From contig JAENYK010000003.1 in NCBI GenBank assembly GCA_016841825.1, positions 1 to 64,000 of the forward strand: a stretch of DNA of 64,000 nucleotides. Reading direction: 5' to 3'. The translations under genes were made by a program, and so were the position numbers. Numbering within the stretch: position 1 is the stretch's first letter; each line of letters begins with the position of its first letter. This DNA is from Halothermothrix sp. GTDB taxonomy: Bacteria > Bacillota > Halanaerobiia > DY22613. The notes under the pieces were generated by a model that had not been told where the DNA came from, ran no database searches, and saw only the letters and a list, made by a program, of their open reading frames with translations. Of the stretch, positions 36,629-43,501 are shown piece after piece.

Positions 36629-36651
36629 AAGCACCCCGACGGGGTGCTTTT
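36627..36651. terminator. Bidirectional terminator
   Basis: AAAAGCACCCC, GAC, GGGGTGCTTTT between convergent genes ending at 36628 and 36656. Confidence 0.9.
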
Positions 36652-36655
36652 AACA

Positions 36656-37168
36656 TCAATCTCCTTTGAGTAGCAAATCCATCTGTTCTTTAATAATCTC
36701 GGCAATATCTTTAGTAATCTCTCCGACTTTTTGCCAATTAAACTCTTTCTCCATTTCATTAAATGTATCCTTCGCACTTTTAATAACCTGATTAAAACGA
36801 TCTTTCAAACCAGATGTCTCAATGTCTTTTTCAATACAGAGCTTCCACGTCTTTAATCCATCCGAAATATGTCCCAAACCTTCTTTAAACAGTTCAAACG
36901 CCTTATCAGAATCATCATTTTTATACATTATAATTGCTTCTTCAAATCGCTCCATAGACAGTTCAAAATAGAAGTTAACCCGCTTCTCTGGAGGCATAAA
37001 AAAAATATTAACCTTCTCTTCCAATCTGTCTATAAAATAAAATGGTGAATTAGGTGCTAAATTATCCGCTTCACCTTCTCTAGCCGCATAAATAGCTCCG
37101 CTACCACTCCAGATTATTAGTCCACACAAAATCAAAGCCATCATACCTACCCGAAAAATTTTGTTCAT
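36656..37168 (-). CDS. Exported DUF5667-like helical protein
   Basis: 170 residues. Signal peptide about 1-29 (ending A-I-Y-A-A), then the N-L-A-P-N-S-P-F-Y-F-I-D-R-L-E-E-K motif that opens DUF5667 proteins and P-P-E-K-R-V-N-F-Y-F-E-L. The rest is amphipathic helix. Function unknown; family members are exported helical domains in Firmicutes. Confidence 0.7.
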   Translation of the reverse strand: MNKIFRVGMMALILCGLIIWSGSGAIYAAREGEADNLAPNSPFYFIDRLEEKVNIFFMPPEKRVNFYFELSMERFEEAIIMYKNDDSDKAFELFKEGLGHISDGLKTWKLCIEKDIETSGLKDRFNQVIKSAKDTFNEMEKEFNWQKVGEITKDIAEIIKEQMDLLLKGD

Positions 37169-37781
37169 TATATCCCTCCCTGGCGAATTTTTATCTCACA
37201 TCTCATCTATATCTTTCATTAAGTAAGAGCCAAATTCCTGCTTCTTCGCTCAGGTTAAATCAATTTTCTCCTACGTTTAAACTTAGCTATAATAAACCAC
37301 CCATAATTCAGGATGGTTAAAAATTCTAAAATGGTCGGACTGGCCAGAGCTGATTATCGTCTGACTAAAATCATAATAGCCAAACAAGTAAAGGAAATGA
37401 GTGAAAGAACATATCTATTCAAGCCCAATTTGGAGAATTCATATACTGATATAGTCAATCTGGTGGTCAATACCATATTCAACTCTGTGGACACCATTAA
37501 TGGGCAGTTGGATCAAACCAGGTTCATACAGTACCTCTCTATTTTTATCTTCAAATGATGGAATAGAAAACATAGAGAGTAAAATATATCTTATGACATT
37601 GAAGCTTCAAAAATAAAAATTGACCTTTAGCCAATACCAGCTAAAATATCTAAAAATAAAGAAAGTTAATATACTTTTCGGCAAAAATTAACATAAAATT
37701 TTTTTAGTCTTTCTTTTGAAGGAATTTTGTTAATTTTATTGAATTAATATTTTATATTACTATATTGGAAGGTGATTAAAA
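37169..37781. other. Intergenic with a tRNA-Pro 3'-end-like fragment
   Basis: About 610 bp. The frame at 37313-37558 has no good ribosome binding site and poor composition, so I do not call it. At 37330-37348 the sequence matches the 3' end plus flank of tRNA-Pro (39085-39103) with one difference in 19 bases. Nothing else recognised. Confidence 0.5.
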
Positions 37782-38237
37782 ATGCAATTAGTAAAATGTC
37801 CTTTTTGTTCAGAAGAGATATATCTTACCGAGCAGTTTAAAGACACAACACTCTGTCCGTACTGCAAAGAGAAAATTGATGATCTTGCATCTTTGCCAAT
37901 AATATCTGAAAAAACTTATCATATCAATAAAAATAACCCCAGTGCTTCCAGCAGAAAATTTTTGACTCCTCTGATTATTGATTTTGTTTACTGGCTTTTA
38001 GTTGTTGGGATTGTGTTAATCGGACTCCAGTTTTCACAATTATGGCTAAAACTAACCATTATTATCATAAGTAATATTATTTTGAGGTTATATTATGAAT
38101 CTCTGATTCTATTTTTTAGTTTTCATGAACAAGTAGTGCTGCAAAATAAGCAATCACAAAAAACAAATGAGCTTTTAGGAGAATTATTAGCAGAAGTAAA
38201 ATCTAAAAATGAAAATACTAAAAAATCTGTAAGTTAA
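37782..38237 (+). CDS. Zinc-ribbon membrane protein
   Basis: 151 residues, start behind GGAAGGTGATTAAAA. N-terminal zinc ribbon with C-P-F-C (5-8 region) and C-P-Y-C (about 26-29), two membrane segments (about 65-105), and a charged C-terminal helix (L-L-G-E-L-L-A-E-V-K-S-K). Function unknown; the fold is common in Firmicutes proteins of the DUF4282 style. Confidence 0.7.
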   Translation: MQLVKCPFCSEEIYLTEQFKDTTLCPYCKEKIDDLASLPIISEKTYHINKNNPSASSRKFLTPLIIDFVYWLLVVGIVLIGLQFSQLWLKLTIIIISNIILRLYYESLILFFSFHEQVVLQNKQSQKTNELLGELLAEVKSKNENTKKSVS

Positions 38238-38247
38238 GTTATATCCT

Positions 38248-38278
38248 AACCCCTCCCGATTATATGAGAGGGGTTTCT
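38248..38278 (+). terminator. Terminator of the zinc-ribbon gene
   Basis: AACCCCTC and GAGGGGTT around a 12-nt loop, then TCTGTTT. Confidence 0.75.
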
Positions 38279-38417
38279 GTTTCAAATATTTCTTAGGTTG
38301 ATCTGATGCAGAAGTTATAACTACTACCGACATCCTCGCCATCACTAAGAAAAAAATATTATTCTTTTTCTCATGTAATAATCGCTTGCACCAAAACCTC
38401 CCTAATCTCAGTTTCAT

Positions 38418-38450
38418 AAAAACGGGGCTGCCTCATTTTGAGACAACCCC
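38418..38450 (-). terminator. Terminator of the Cys-rich peptide gene
   Basis: On the minus strand GGGGTTGTCTCA, 3-nt loop, TGAGGCAGCCCC, then GTTTTT: twelve base pairs including G-T pairs. It begins 14 bp beyond the peptide stop. Confidence 0.85.
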
Positions 38451-38463
38451 CCATGGAGAATTT

Positions 38464-38559
38464 CTATGGGCATTCACCCGGGCCAGAACAACCAACATAT
38501 TTAGGACACCAATATGCATCATATGGACAGTTCTCGTTATAGTATTTAATTTCTGTCAT
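38464..38559 (-). CDS. 31-residue Cys-rich peptide
   Basis: Start ATG 38559 behind GGGAGGAGAGAGAA, an ideal site. The product opens M-T-E-I-K-Y-Y-N-E-N, then C-P-Y-D-A-Y-W-C-P-K-Y-V-G-C-S-G-P-G-E-C-P: four cysteines (11, 18, 24, 30), aromatic and proline rich, no signal peptide. A dedicated strong terminator follows, so this is a real short transcription unit. It may be a metal-binding or disulfide peptide, or a modified-peptide precursor; no modification enzyme lies nearby. No family recognised. Confidence 0.7.
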   Translation of the reverse strand: MTEIKYYNENCPYDAYWCPKYVGCSGPGECP

Positions 38560-39040
38560 TTCTCTCTCCTCCCTTCTTATGTAAAATTTTATTAGTTAAT
38601 ATTTTCTATATTCTTTAATAATTTGTGTTTTCCTCCTTTTTATAATTTTTTTTATACCAATCTACAGATTAGAAGGATAGATCAAAAAATCGCTAACCTC
38701 CGTTTCACATACATGTGACCTTCTCCTCTATTTATAGACTTAAAATTGCATGAACCACAGTTCACACTTCAAATCCCCATTTTAGATCAAAGTGTTGTTT
38801 GACATAATCCGTTTTAACCTTTCATAAGACATTTTTTACAACAAAAAAGACCACCTATATTTAGCTGGTCTAAACAATTTATGCATATTAGGTTTTACTT
38901 AAACTATAATCACCTAACTCATGTAATTACCGATATTATTGACTTTATTGAGATTGTCAAAAACCATACTCCTAAACACATAGTAAAACAAGTTTATCTA
39001 TGTAATAACAGTATGACTGTTGACTTGTTTTATCTCAAAA
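38560..39040. other. Intergenic region upstream of the peptide gene
   Basis: AT-rich. Contains the promoter region of the Cys-rich peptide and a minus-strand hairpin with T-run (AGACCACC / AGCTGGTCT, 38848-38871), a second terminator-like structure after the tRNA-Pro transcript. The frame at 38881-39186 runs through the tRNA and is not called. Confidence 0.5.
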
Positions 39041-39074
39041 AAAATCCACGCTTTGGAAATCAAACGTGGATTTT
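39041..39074 (-). terminator. Terminator of tRNA-Pro
   Basis: AAAATCCACG and CGTGGATTTT arms around a 14-nt loop, 11 bp past the tRNA 3' end, followed on the minus strand by T-rich sequence. Confidence 0.85.
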
Positions 39075-39085
39075 CATACTCTTAA

Positions 39086-39163
39086 TGGTCGGGCTGGCCA
39101 GATTTGAACTGGCGGCCTCACGCCCCCCAGACGTGCGCGCTAACCGAACTGCGCTACAGCCCG
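39086..39163 (-). tRNA. tRNA-Pro (GGG)
   Basis: 78 nt including encoded CCA. Acceptor CGGGCTG/CAGCCCG, D-arm GCGC...GCGC, anticodon stem CACGT/GCGTG with loop CTGGGGG (anticodon GGG), T-arm GCCAG-TTCAAAT-CTGGC. Confidence 0.95.
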
Positions 39164-39252
39164 AAGATTATATCTCCGACAACTAGTATCTTACCATAAC
39201 ACCTTAAAAGTGTCAAGGTATTTTACTAAATTCTTTAAACCTATATTTACAT

Positions 39253-39558
39253 TTATTTAACAAAATCCATCCTCTTGATTACCTCTATCATCTTATCAGG
39301 CTCATCTGTCACAACAAATACCTCCTGTAGTGAAGAGTTAGTCTTAGCAATTAATTTAATCCCTGAAGGTGTGTTATATTTTAACTGCAAATAAGGCTGA
39401 ATTCCCCCACCTCCACTGCGTCGATTAATTCTGCCCGGAATAATGCTATGCACTAGATTCAAATCTGCAAGTTTTAATAACAAAGGGTAAATATCTTCAA
39501 TAATCGTATGCTCCTGTTTTATCTTATTAGCTCTATATTTGCCACCCATATAATCCAT
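39253..39558 (-). CDS. DUF2103-like protein
   Basis: 101 residues. It carries the conserved G-G-K-Y-R-A-N-K-I-K-Q-E-H-T-I-I-E start, the P-G-R-I-N-R-R-S-G-G-G-G segment and a C-terminal L-K-Y-N-T-P-S-G-I-K-L-I-A-K-T strand of the DUF2103 family, which I recognise by pattern. Probably a small nucleic-acid- or metal-binding protein; function not known. Confidence 0.75.
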   Translation of the reverse strand: MDYMGGKYRANKIKQEHTIIEDIYPLLLKLADLNLVHSIIPGRINRRSGGGGIQPYLQLKYNTPSGIKLIAKTNSSLQEVFVVTDEPDKMIEVIKRMDFVK

Positions 39559-39658
39559 CCTTTATAATCAGATGAATCTATTATATCATTGATACTAAAA
39601 TGATTCAACCTTGGCGATTAACAATCCATCTAGAAAATTTTACGTCGTTTCAATAAAA

Positions 39659-39691
39659 GATGCCTGTTTTGCTGAAATCCTTCAGGCATCC
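39659..39691 (-). terminator. Terminator of the flavin reductase gene
   Basis: GATGCCTG and CAGGCATC arms, 10 bp beyond the 39701 stop. Confidence 0.7.
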
Positions 39692-39700
39692 TCTATCCTC

Positions 39701-40261
39701 TTATTTGTTCTTAGAAAAACCTGTTGATCCTAATGGTTGACCTAATCTCCAATAAACTCCGCTTCCATATGTAATCAATTTAGCTTTTTCCATACTTAGT
39801 CGCCCATCATCATCTAAAATCTCATCTTCAGCATGAACTGCGATAATCTCGCCGACAAATAAGTCATGACTGCCCAATTCCAGAACCTGTGTCACCTTAC
39901 ATTCAAGATTAATCGGACACTCAGCAATCAGGGGAGCTTTAACTTTCTGACCCGGAATTGGAGTTAATTCCAGTTCCCCAAACTTATCAACATTCTTTCC
40001 AGAATTAGTCCCACAAAAGTCAGTGGCCCAGGCCATATTCTCACCCGGTACATTTACTACAAACTCTCCAGTCTCTTTAATCATATCATAAGAAAACCGA
40101 CTCTTTCTTACCCCGATTCCAACCATAGGTGGTTCAGAACAGAGAGTTCCTACCCAGGCGATAGTAATAATATTATTTTCCCCCGCTAAATTACTACATG
40201 AGATCATTACTGCTGGTACAGGATTTAGTGCAGTTGATGGTTTTAAAAGTTTTTTCGACAT
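39701..40261 (-). CDS. Flavin reductase-like FMN-binding protein
   Basis: 186 residues. The FMN-binding split-barrel of the flavin-reductase family is indicated by P-V-P-A-V-M-I-S-C, N-I-I-T-I-A-W-V-G-T-L-C-S-E-P-P-M-V-G-I-G-V-R, E-F-V-V-N-V-P and the C-terminal L-I-T-Y-G-S-G-V-Y-W-R-L-G-Q-P-L-G. Such proteins reduce free flavin or act as small flavoproteins in anaerobes (flavoredoxin type). It appears monocistronic; the partner is unknown. Confidence 0.88.
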   Translation of the reverse strand: MSKKLLKPSTALNPVPAVMISCSNLAGENNIITIAWVGTLCSEPPMVGIGVRKSRFSYDMIKETGEFVVNVPGENMAWATDFCGTNSGKNVDKFGELELTPIPGQKVKAPLIAECPINLECKVTQVLELGSHDLFVGEIIAVHAEDEILDDDGRLSMEKAKLITYGSGVYWRLGQPLGSTGFSKNK

Positions 40262-40595
40262 GTCGTAAACCTCCTCTTTATCTTTTTCTTGAAACTAATG
40301 AATAAAAATCTCCAAAGTAAGCTCCCGAACTTATCTCCAAATATACTCTTCAACACCATTATGAAAAATCCTCCAATTATCCACAGCTGTGTTTCTGCCT
40401 GTCCTGCCTGGTTTTACAAAAAATACACGATTATCGTTGAAAATACCAACAAAGAAGATTTTATTTAAGCCAGTCTCTAATTAATATATATATTCAACAG
40501 GTTTAAAAAATATCCACCTTTCCAAAAAAAAGATGAATAATTCACTGGATGTTGTACATACTAAACTCAGGGGCTATAAGAGATAGTCCTTAAGG
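40262..40595. other. Intergenic, nothing recognised
   Basis: Promoter region of the flavin reductase gene at its left; otherwise no gene or repeat apart from a short hairpin GGGGCTAT/ATAGTCCTT near 40570-40592. Confidence 0.5.
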
Positions 40596-40645
40596 CAGGT
40601 GCCAGATTGGGATTAACGCTTAACGCCATCCCGACCTGGCACCTG
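40596..40645 (-). terminator. Long imperfect palindrome, terminator-like
   Basis: CAGGTGCCAG and CTGGCACCTG arms enclose further pairing GGGAT/ATCCC. Located 20 bp beyond the 40666 gene stop, so a terminator is likely, although no T-run follows. Confidence 0.55.
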
Positions 40646-40665
40646 TTGATTAATCACTTTATTTT

Positions 40666-40872
40666 TCACTGCCAAACCAGCATTCCACAAAGAACTATTC
40701 CTCCTCCCAGGAGAAGTAAGTATAACCAACCGGGAACTGCTGCCAAAATAATTCCCAAACCTATTAGAAAGAGGCTTCCACCAAACAGTTTTCGATATGA
40801 GAACTGACTGTGTGCCGGAAGATATCTCAATCTATTTCTCCACCTTCTTCTCCAACGTGGGCCTTTAGCCAT
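40666..40872 (-). CDS. Small basic membrane protein (68 aa)
   Basis: Start M-A-K-G-P-R at 40872 behind GGGGGAATTTATT. A strongly basic N-terminus (R-W-R-R-R-W-R-N-R-L-R-Y) precedes two membrane helices (L-F-L-I-G-L-G-I-I-L-A-A-V-P and L-Y-L-L-L-L-G-G-G-I-V-L). Function unknown; the arrangement predicts the basic end in the cytoplasm. Confidence 0.65.
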   Translation of the reverse strand: MAKGPRWRRRWRNRLRYLPAHSQFSYRKLFGGSLFLIGLGIILAAVPGWLYLLLLGGGIVLCGMLVWQ

Positions 40873-41148
40873 AATAAATTCCCCCATCAAAAATCTTCTT
40901 TAATTAGTCTATGCATTGAGTAAGATTTTTGTTAAAAAAACATCTCTTTTTCGGACAGATATATTTCAGAAAGAGATATATGAAGTAAATTGATCCTAAT
41001 GCAAGATAATTGGCGCTAAATAGCCATTTTTCCAGTTGAAAGTTATTATTCGGTAAGTTATAATTAGTTGTGCTAAAATAAGCTCGCAAAACATACGGTA
41101 TAGCCCTGTTGGTACAGCCACTGACTCTGAGTTATATCTTATCTCTGT

Positions 41149-41224
41149 GCCAGCGTGGCTCAATTGGCAGAGCAGCTGACTTGTAATCAGCAGGTTATCG
41201 GTTCAACTCCGATCGCTGGCTCCA
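41149..41224 (+). tRNA. tRNA-Thr (UGU), copy 1
   Basis: 76 nt with encoded CCA. Acceptor GCCAGCG/CGCTGGC, anticodon stem GCTGA/TCAGC with loop CTTGTAA (anticodon TGT), T-arm ATCGG/CCGAT. Confidence 0.96.
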
Positions 41225-41245
41225 TTTTTCTTAAAAACTATTTAT

Positions 41246-41321
41246 ACGGGTGTAGCTCAGTTGGTAGAGCAGTGGACTCCAAATCCACGTGCCCCGGGTT
41301 CAAGTCCTGGCACCCGTGCCA
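41246..41321 (+). tRNA. tRNA-Trp (CCA), copy 1
   Basis: 76 nt with encoded CCA. Acceptor ACGGGTG/CACCCGT, anticodon stem GTGGA/TCCAC with loop CTCCAAA (anticodon CCA), T-arm CCGGG/CCTGG. Confidence 0.96.
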
Positions 41322-41325
41322 TCAT

Positions 41326-41401
41326 GCCAGCGTGGCTCAATTGGCAGAGCAGCTGACTTGTAATCAGCAGGTTATCGGTTCAACTCCGATCGCTGGCTCC
41401 A
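41326..41401 (+). tRNA. tRNA-Thr (UGU), copy 2
   Basis: Identical to copy 1. Confidence 0.96.
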
Positions 41402-41422
41402 TTTTTCTTAAAAACTATTTAT

Positions 41423-41498
41423 ACGGGTGTAGCTCAGTTGGTAGAGCAGTGGACTCCAAATCCACGTGCCCCGGGTTCAAGTCCTGGCACCCGTGCCA
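41423..41498 (+). tRNA. tRNA-Trp (CCA), copy 2
   Basis: Identical to copy 1. Confidence 0.96.
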
Positions 41499-41502
41499 TC
41501 AT

Positions 41503-41578
41503 GCCAGCGTGGCTCAATTGGCAGAGCAGCTGACTTGTAATCAGCAGGTTATCGGTTCAACTCCGATCGCTGGCTCCA
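41503..41578 (+). tRNA. tRNA-Thr (UGU), copy 3
   Basis: Identical to copies 1 and 2; last gene before the terminator. Confidence 0.96.
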
Positions 41579-41592
41579 TTTTGTACACAATT

Positions 41593-41621
41593 ACCCTGCA
41601 TCTTTGATGCGGGGTTTTTTA
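41593..41621 (+). terminator. Terminator of the tRNA cluster
   Basis: ACCCTGCATC, 3-nt loop, GATGCGGGGT, then TTTTTT. Confidence 0.9.
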
Positions 41622-41755
41622 ATGACATCTCAGAAGGAAGAAAAATCTCCCAGTCTCTATAGATAGGAGCATAAATTTACTTCAGCGGAGGTACAAATCC
41701 CCTTCTGAAGTCGCTAAACTAAAGAATTAGCAGCTTACTATTAATACACCTTAAT
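41622..41755 (+). ncRNA. Interspersed structured element, copy A
   Basis: Shares an ordered set of blocks with copies B (53579-53722) and C (55563-55689): TTTAATGAcATcT, GAAGGAA, a small hairpin closed by CTC/GAG around CTATAG, ATAAAT, TTTACTTC, CTTCTGAAGTCGcTAAAC, and a tail of A-T-T-A-x-C-A-G-C then T-T-A-T-T-A-A-T. ACTTCAG/CTGAAGT can pair. Read on the plus strand it precedes the MFS gene by about 350 bp. Could be a structured RNA or a mobile repeat. Confidence 0.6.
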
Positions 41756-42109
41756 TAATGATTTATAAAGTTTAGCCACTGGATTCCAGCCCCCAACTCG
41801 ATTCCAGAAGTAGTTGCTGTCCGATCACCCAGTCCCCGGGCCAGATTTATGCCCAGATCAGTATTACGCTGCTCATCTTAGCTAAATGTTCTTCTATCTA
41901 TTCTTCAATGTCCGAATCTTCTCCTACACTGCATTTTTCCATTATTTTACAGTATAAACTCCACTTCTTTCCCAATTTAGATATTTATGTTTCCCGAATG
42001 AGCAGTTATTTTTTTTTGTAAACTTCTTTAATTTTCGAAATGTTTATGATATAATGGTTAAAGAATATTTTGGGATGCGAAATATATTTTATGAAAAGGG
42101 GATACAGAC
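41756..42109. other. Intergenic upstream of the MFS gene
   Basis: No gene recognised. A TATAAT box (about 42050) lies 60 bp before the MFS start, without a clear -35. Ribosome site AAAAGGGGATACAGAC. Confidence 0.5.
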
Positions 42110-43357
42110 ATGAAAAATGGCTTAATTGATTACATCCAGAAGATTAAATCTTTTAATCGGGAAGCCAAGCTCTTTTTACTTACTGTCGTCTTAACCCAGT
42201 TGTTAAATGGTGGGTATCAGGTAGTCTTTAACCTATACCTCAACTCACTGGGATATCAATCTGATTTTATCGGAACTGTTGAATCCGTTCGTTTGATCAG
42301 TGGTGCCGTATTAGGTATTCCTCTTGGAATAATGGCAAGCCGTATAGGTTATCGTAAAACATTAATTGCCATTAGTTTGATTGCTTCTGTCAGTATTTTT
42401 GGTATTGCCAATTCATCTTCCCAACACCTGATCTTTATCTTCAGTATCTTCTGGGGAATTGCATTTGTCTTACGGGGAATTTTGACTGCCCCATTCCTGG
42501 CCAGATACAGCAACATCGAAGACCGCAATTATCTCTTTGGTCTGACCTTCTCTTTGCAGATGTGGTCTTCTATGTTAGGCAGCTTTATGGGCGGCTCTTT
42601 GACTACAGGTCTGCAGAACATTGTTACTGCTCAGGCCTCTTACCGTTATACCTTTAATCTGTATGCTATCATCGCCAGTATGGTCTTAATTCCGGTTCTA
42701 ATGCTCCGGCGTGATGATAGTAACAAACAGAGCAGGAAAGGGCTTTTAAACAATGTGATTAAAATAGCCAAATATCCTAATGTTCGCATTTTTGTCCTCT
42801 ACAGCATTTTGATTGGAACCGGAGCAGGTCTAGTAGTCCCACTCTTTAACATCTTTTTGCGTCTAAGATTAAATGCCTCTGATTTTCAAATTGGTACATT
42901 AATCAGTCTAACCCAGATCGCTACATCAGTAGGCTGTCTTTTAACTCCATATCTGATCAAGCTCTTTGGCCAGAATCGTTCTGTAGTGATCTCCCAATTG
43001 CTTTCAGTGCCATTTTTGATCATCGTCGGTGGAGTTCCCTACTTTCCGGTTGTCGCTATCTCCTATTTCCTGCGATCGAGTTTGATGAATATGGTCAACC
43101 CAATTGTTGAATCAGTATCTATGCAAGTTGTCAATGAAGATGAACGGGCAGCTGCTAGTAGTCTGATCCGAACATTTCGAAGCTTTGGTCGCGGTTCAGG
43201 TGTGTACTTAAGTGGACTTCTTTTAGCCAGTGGAAATTATCTCTTACCATTTATTTTAACTTGTTTTCTATATTTTACAGGTTCTATGGTCTTCTACTTC
43301 GGTTTTCGTTCCCATCCTAATCTGACAGATGAAGAGGAGACTCTGGCAGCCAGATGA
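42110..43357 (+). CDS. Major facilitator superfamily transporter
   Basis: 415 residues, about 12 membrane segments. It has the MFS loop 2-3 motif (G-I-P-L-G-I-M-A-S-R-I-G-Y-R-K-T near 78-93) and a related loop in the second half (Y-L-I-K-L-F-G-Q-N-R near 282-291). Substrate not predictable; the closest style is drug or sugar efflux carriers. It is convergent with the sugar-utilisation locus and separated by a bidirectional terminator. Confidence 0.88.
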   Translation: MKNGLIDYIQKIKSFNREAKLFLLTVVLTQLLNGGYQVVFNLYLNSLGYQSDFIGTVESVRLISGAVLGIPLGIMASRIGYRKTLIAISLIASVSIFGIANSSSQHLIFIFSIFWGIAFVLRGILTAPFLARYSNIEDRNYLFGLTFSLQMWSSMLGSFMGGSLTTGLQNIVTAQASYRYTFNLYAIIASMVLIPVLMLRRDDSNKQSRKGLLNNVIKIAKYPNVRIFVLYSILIGTGAGLVVPLFNIFLRLRLNASDFQIGTLISLTQIATSVGCLLTPYLIKLFGQNRSVVISQLLSVPFLIIVGGVPYFPVVAISYFLRSSLMNMVNPIVESVSMQVVNEDERAAASSLIRTFRSFGRGSGVYLSGLLLASGNYLLPFILTCFLYFTGSMVFYFGFRSHPNLTDEEETLAAR

Positions 43358-43404
43358 TCTACCTTTGTTGACTTCACAGATTAATCGAACAAAGCATAAT
43401 GCTA

Positions 43405-43465
43405 TTGAAGGTCAATTTCCGGATATCCGCTATACTTCAGCAAACACCCGGAAATTGACCTTCAA
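43405..43465. terminator. Bidirectional terminator
   Basis: Perfect 18-bp arms TTGAAGGTCAATTTCCGG (43405-43422) and CCGGAAATTGACCTTCAA (43448-43465), between convergent genes. Confidence 0.85.
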
Positions 43466-43501
43466 TCTCACAGCTTATTCTCAAAACCTGTCTATATTCA
43501 T

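Larger units (their letters stand above)
41149..41581 (+). repeat. Tandem 177-bp tRNA-Thr/tRNA-Trp repeat (2.4 units)
   Basis: Units start at 41149, 41326 and 41503. Spacers are identical as well, so the cluster arose by recent tandem duplication. It extends to the T-rich base after the third tRNA-Thr. Confidence 0.95.

Noticed and set aside
37313-37558. 81-codon plus-strand frame
   Set aside because: No ribosome binding site or family pattern. It overlaps the tRNA-like fragment.
38881-39186. 101-codon plus-strand frame
   Set aside because: It runs antisense through tRNA-Pro and its terminator and has no ribosome site.
40904-41089. 61-codon minus-strand frame
   Set aside because: AT-rich composition, no ribosome site and no recognisable pattern.
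41093-41140. tRNA-like bases (TGTTGGTA resembling a D-loop) before the tRNA cluster
   Set aside because: No acceptor or anticodon stem can be formed, so I do not call a tRNA pseudogene.
41155-41607. 150-codon open frame through the tRNA cluster
   Set aside because: It is an artefact of reading tRNA-Thr and tRNA-Trp genes; the repeated peptide mirrors the 177-bp tRNA repeat.
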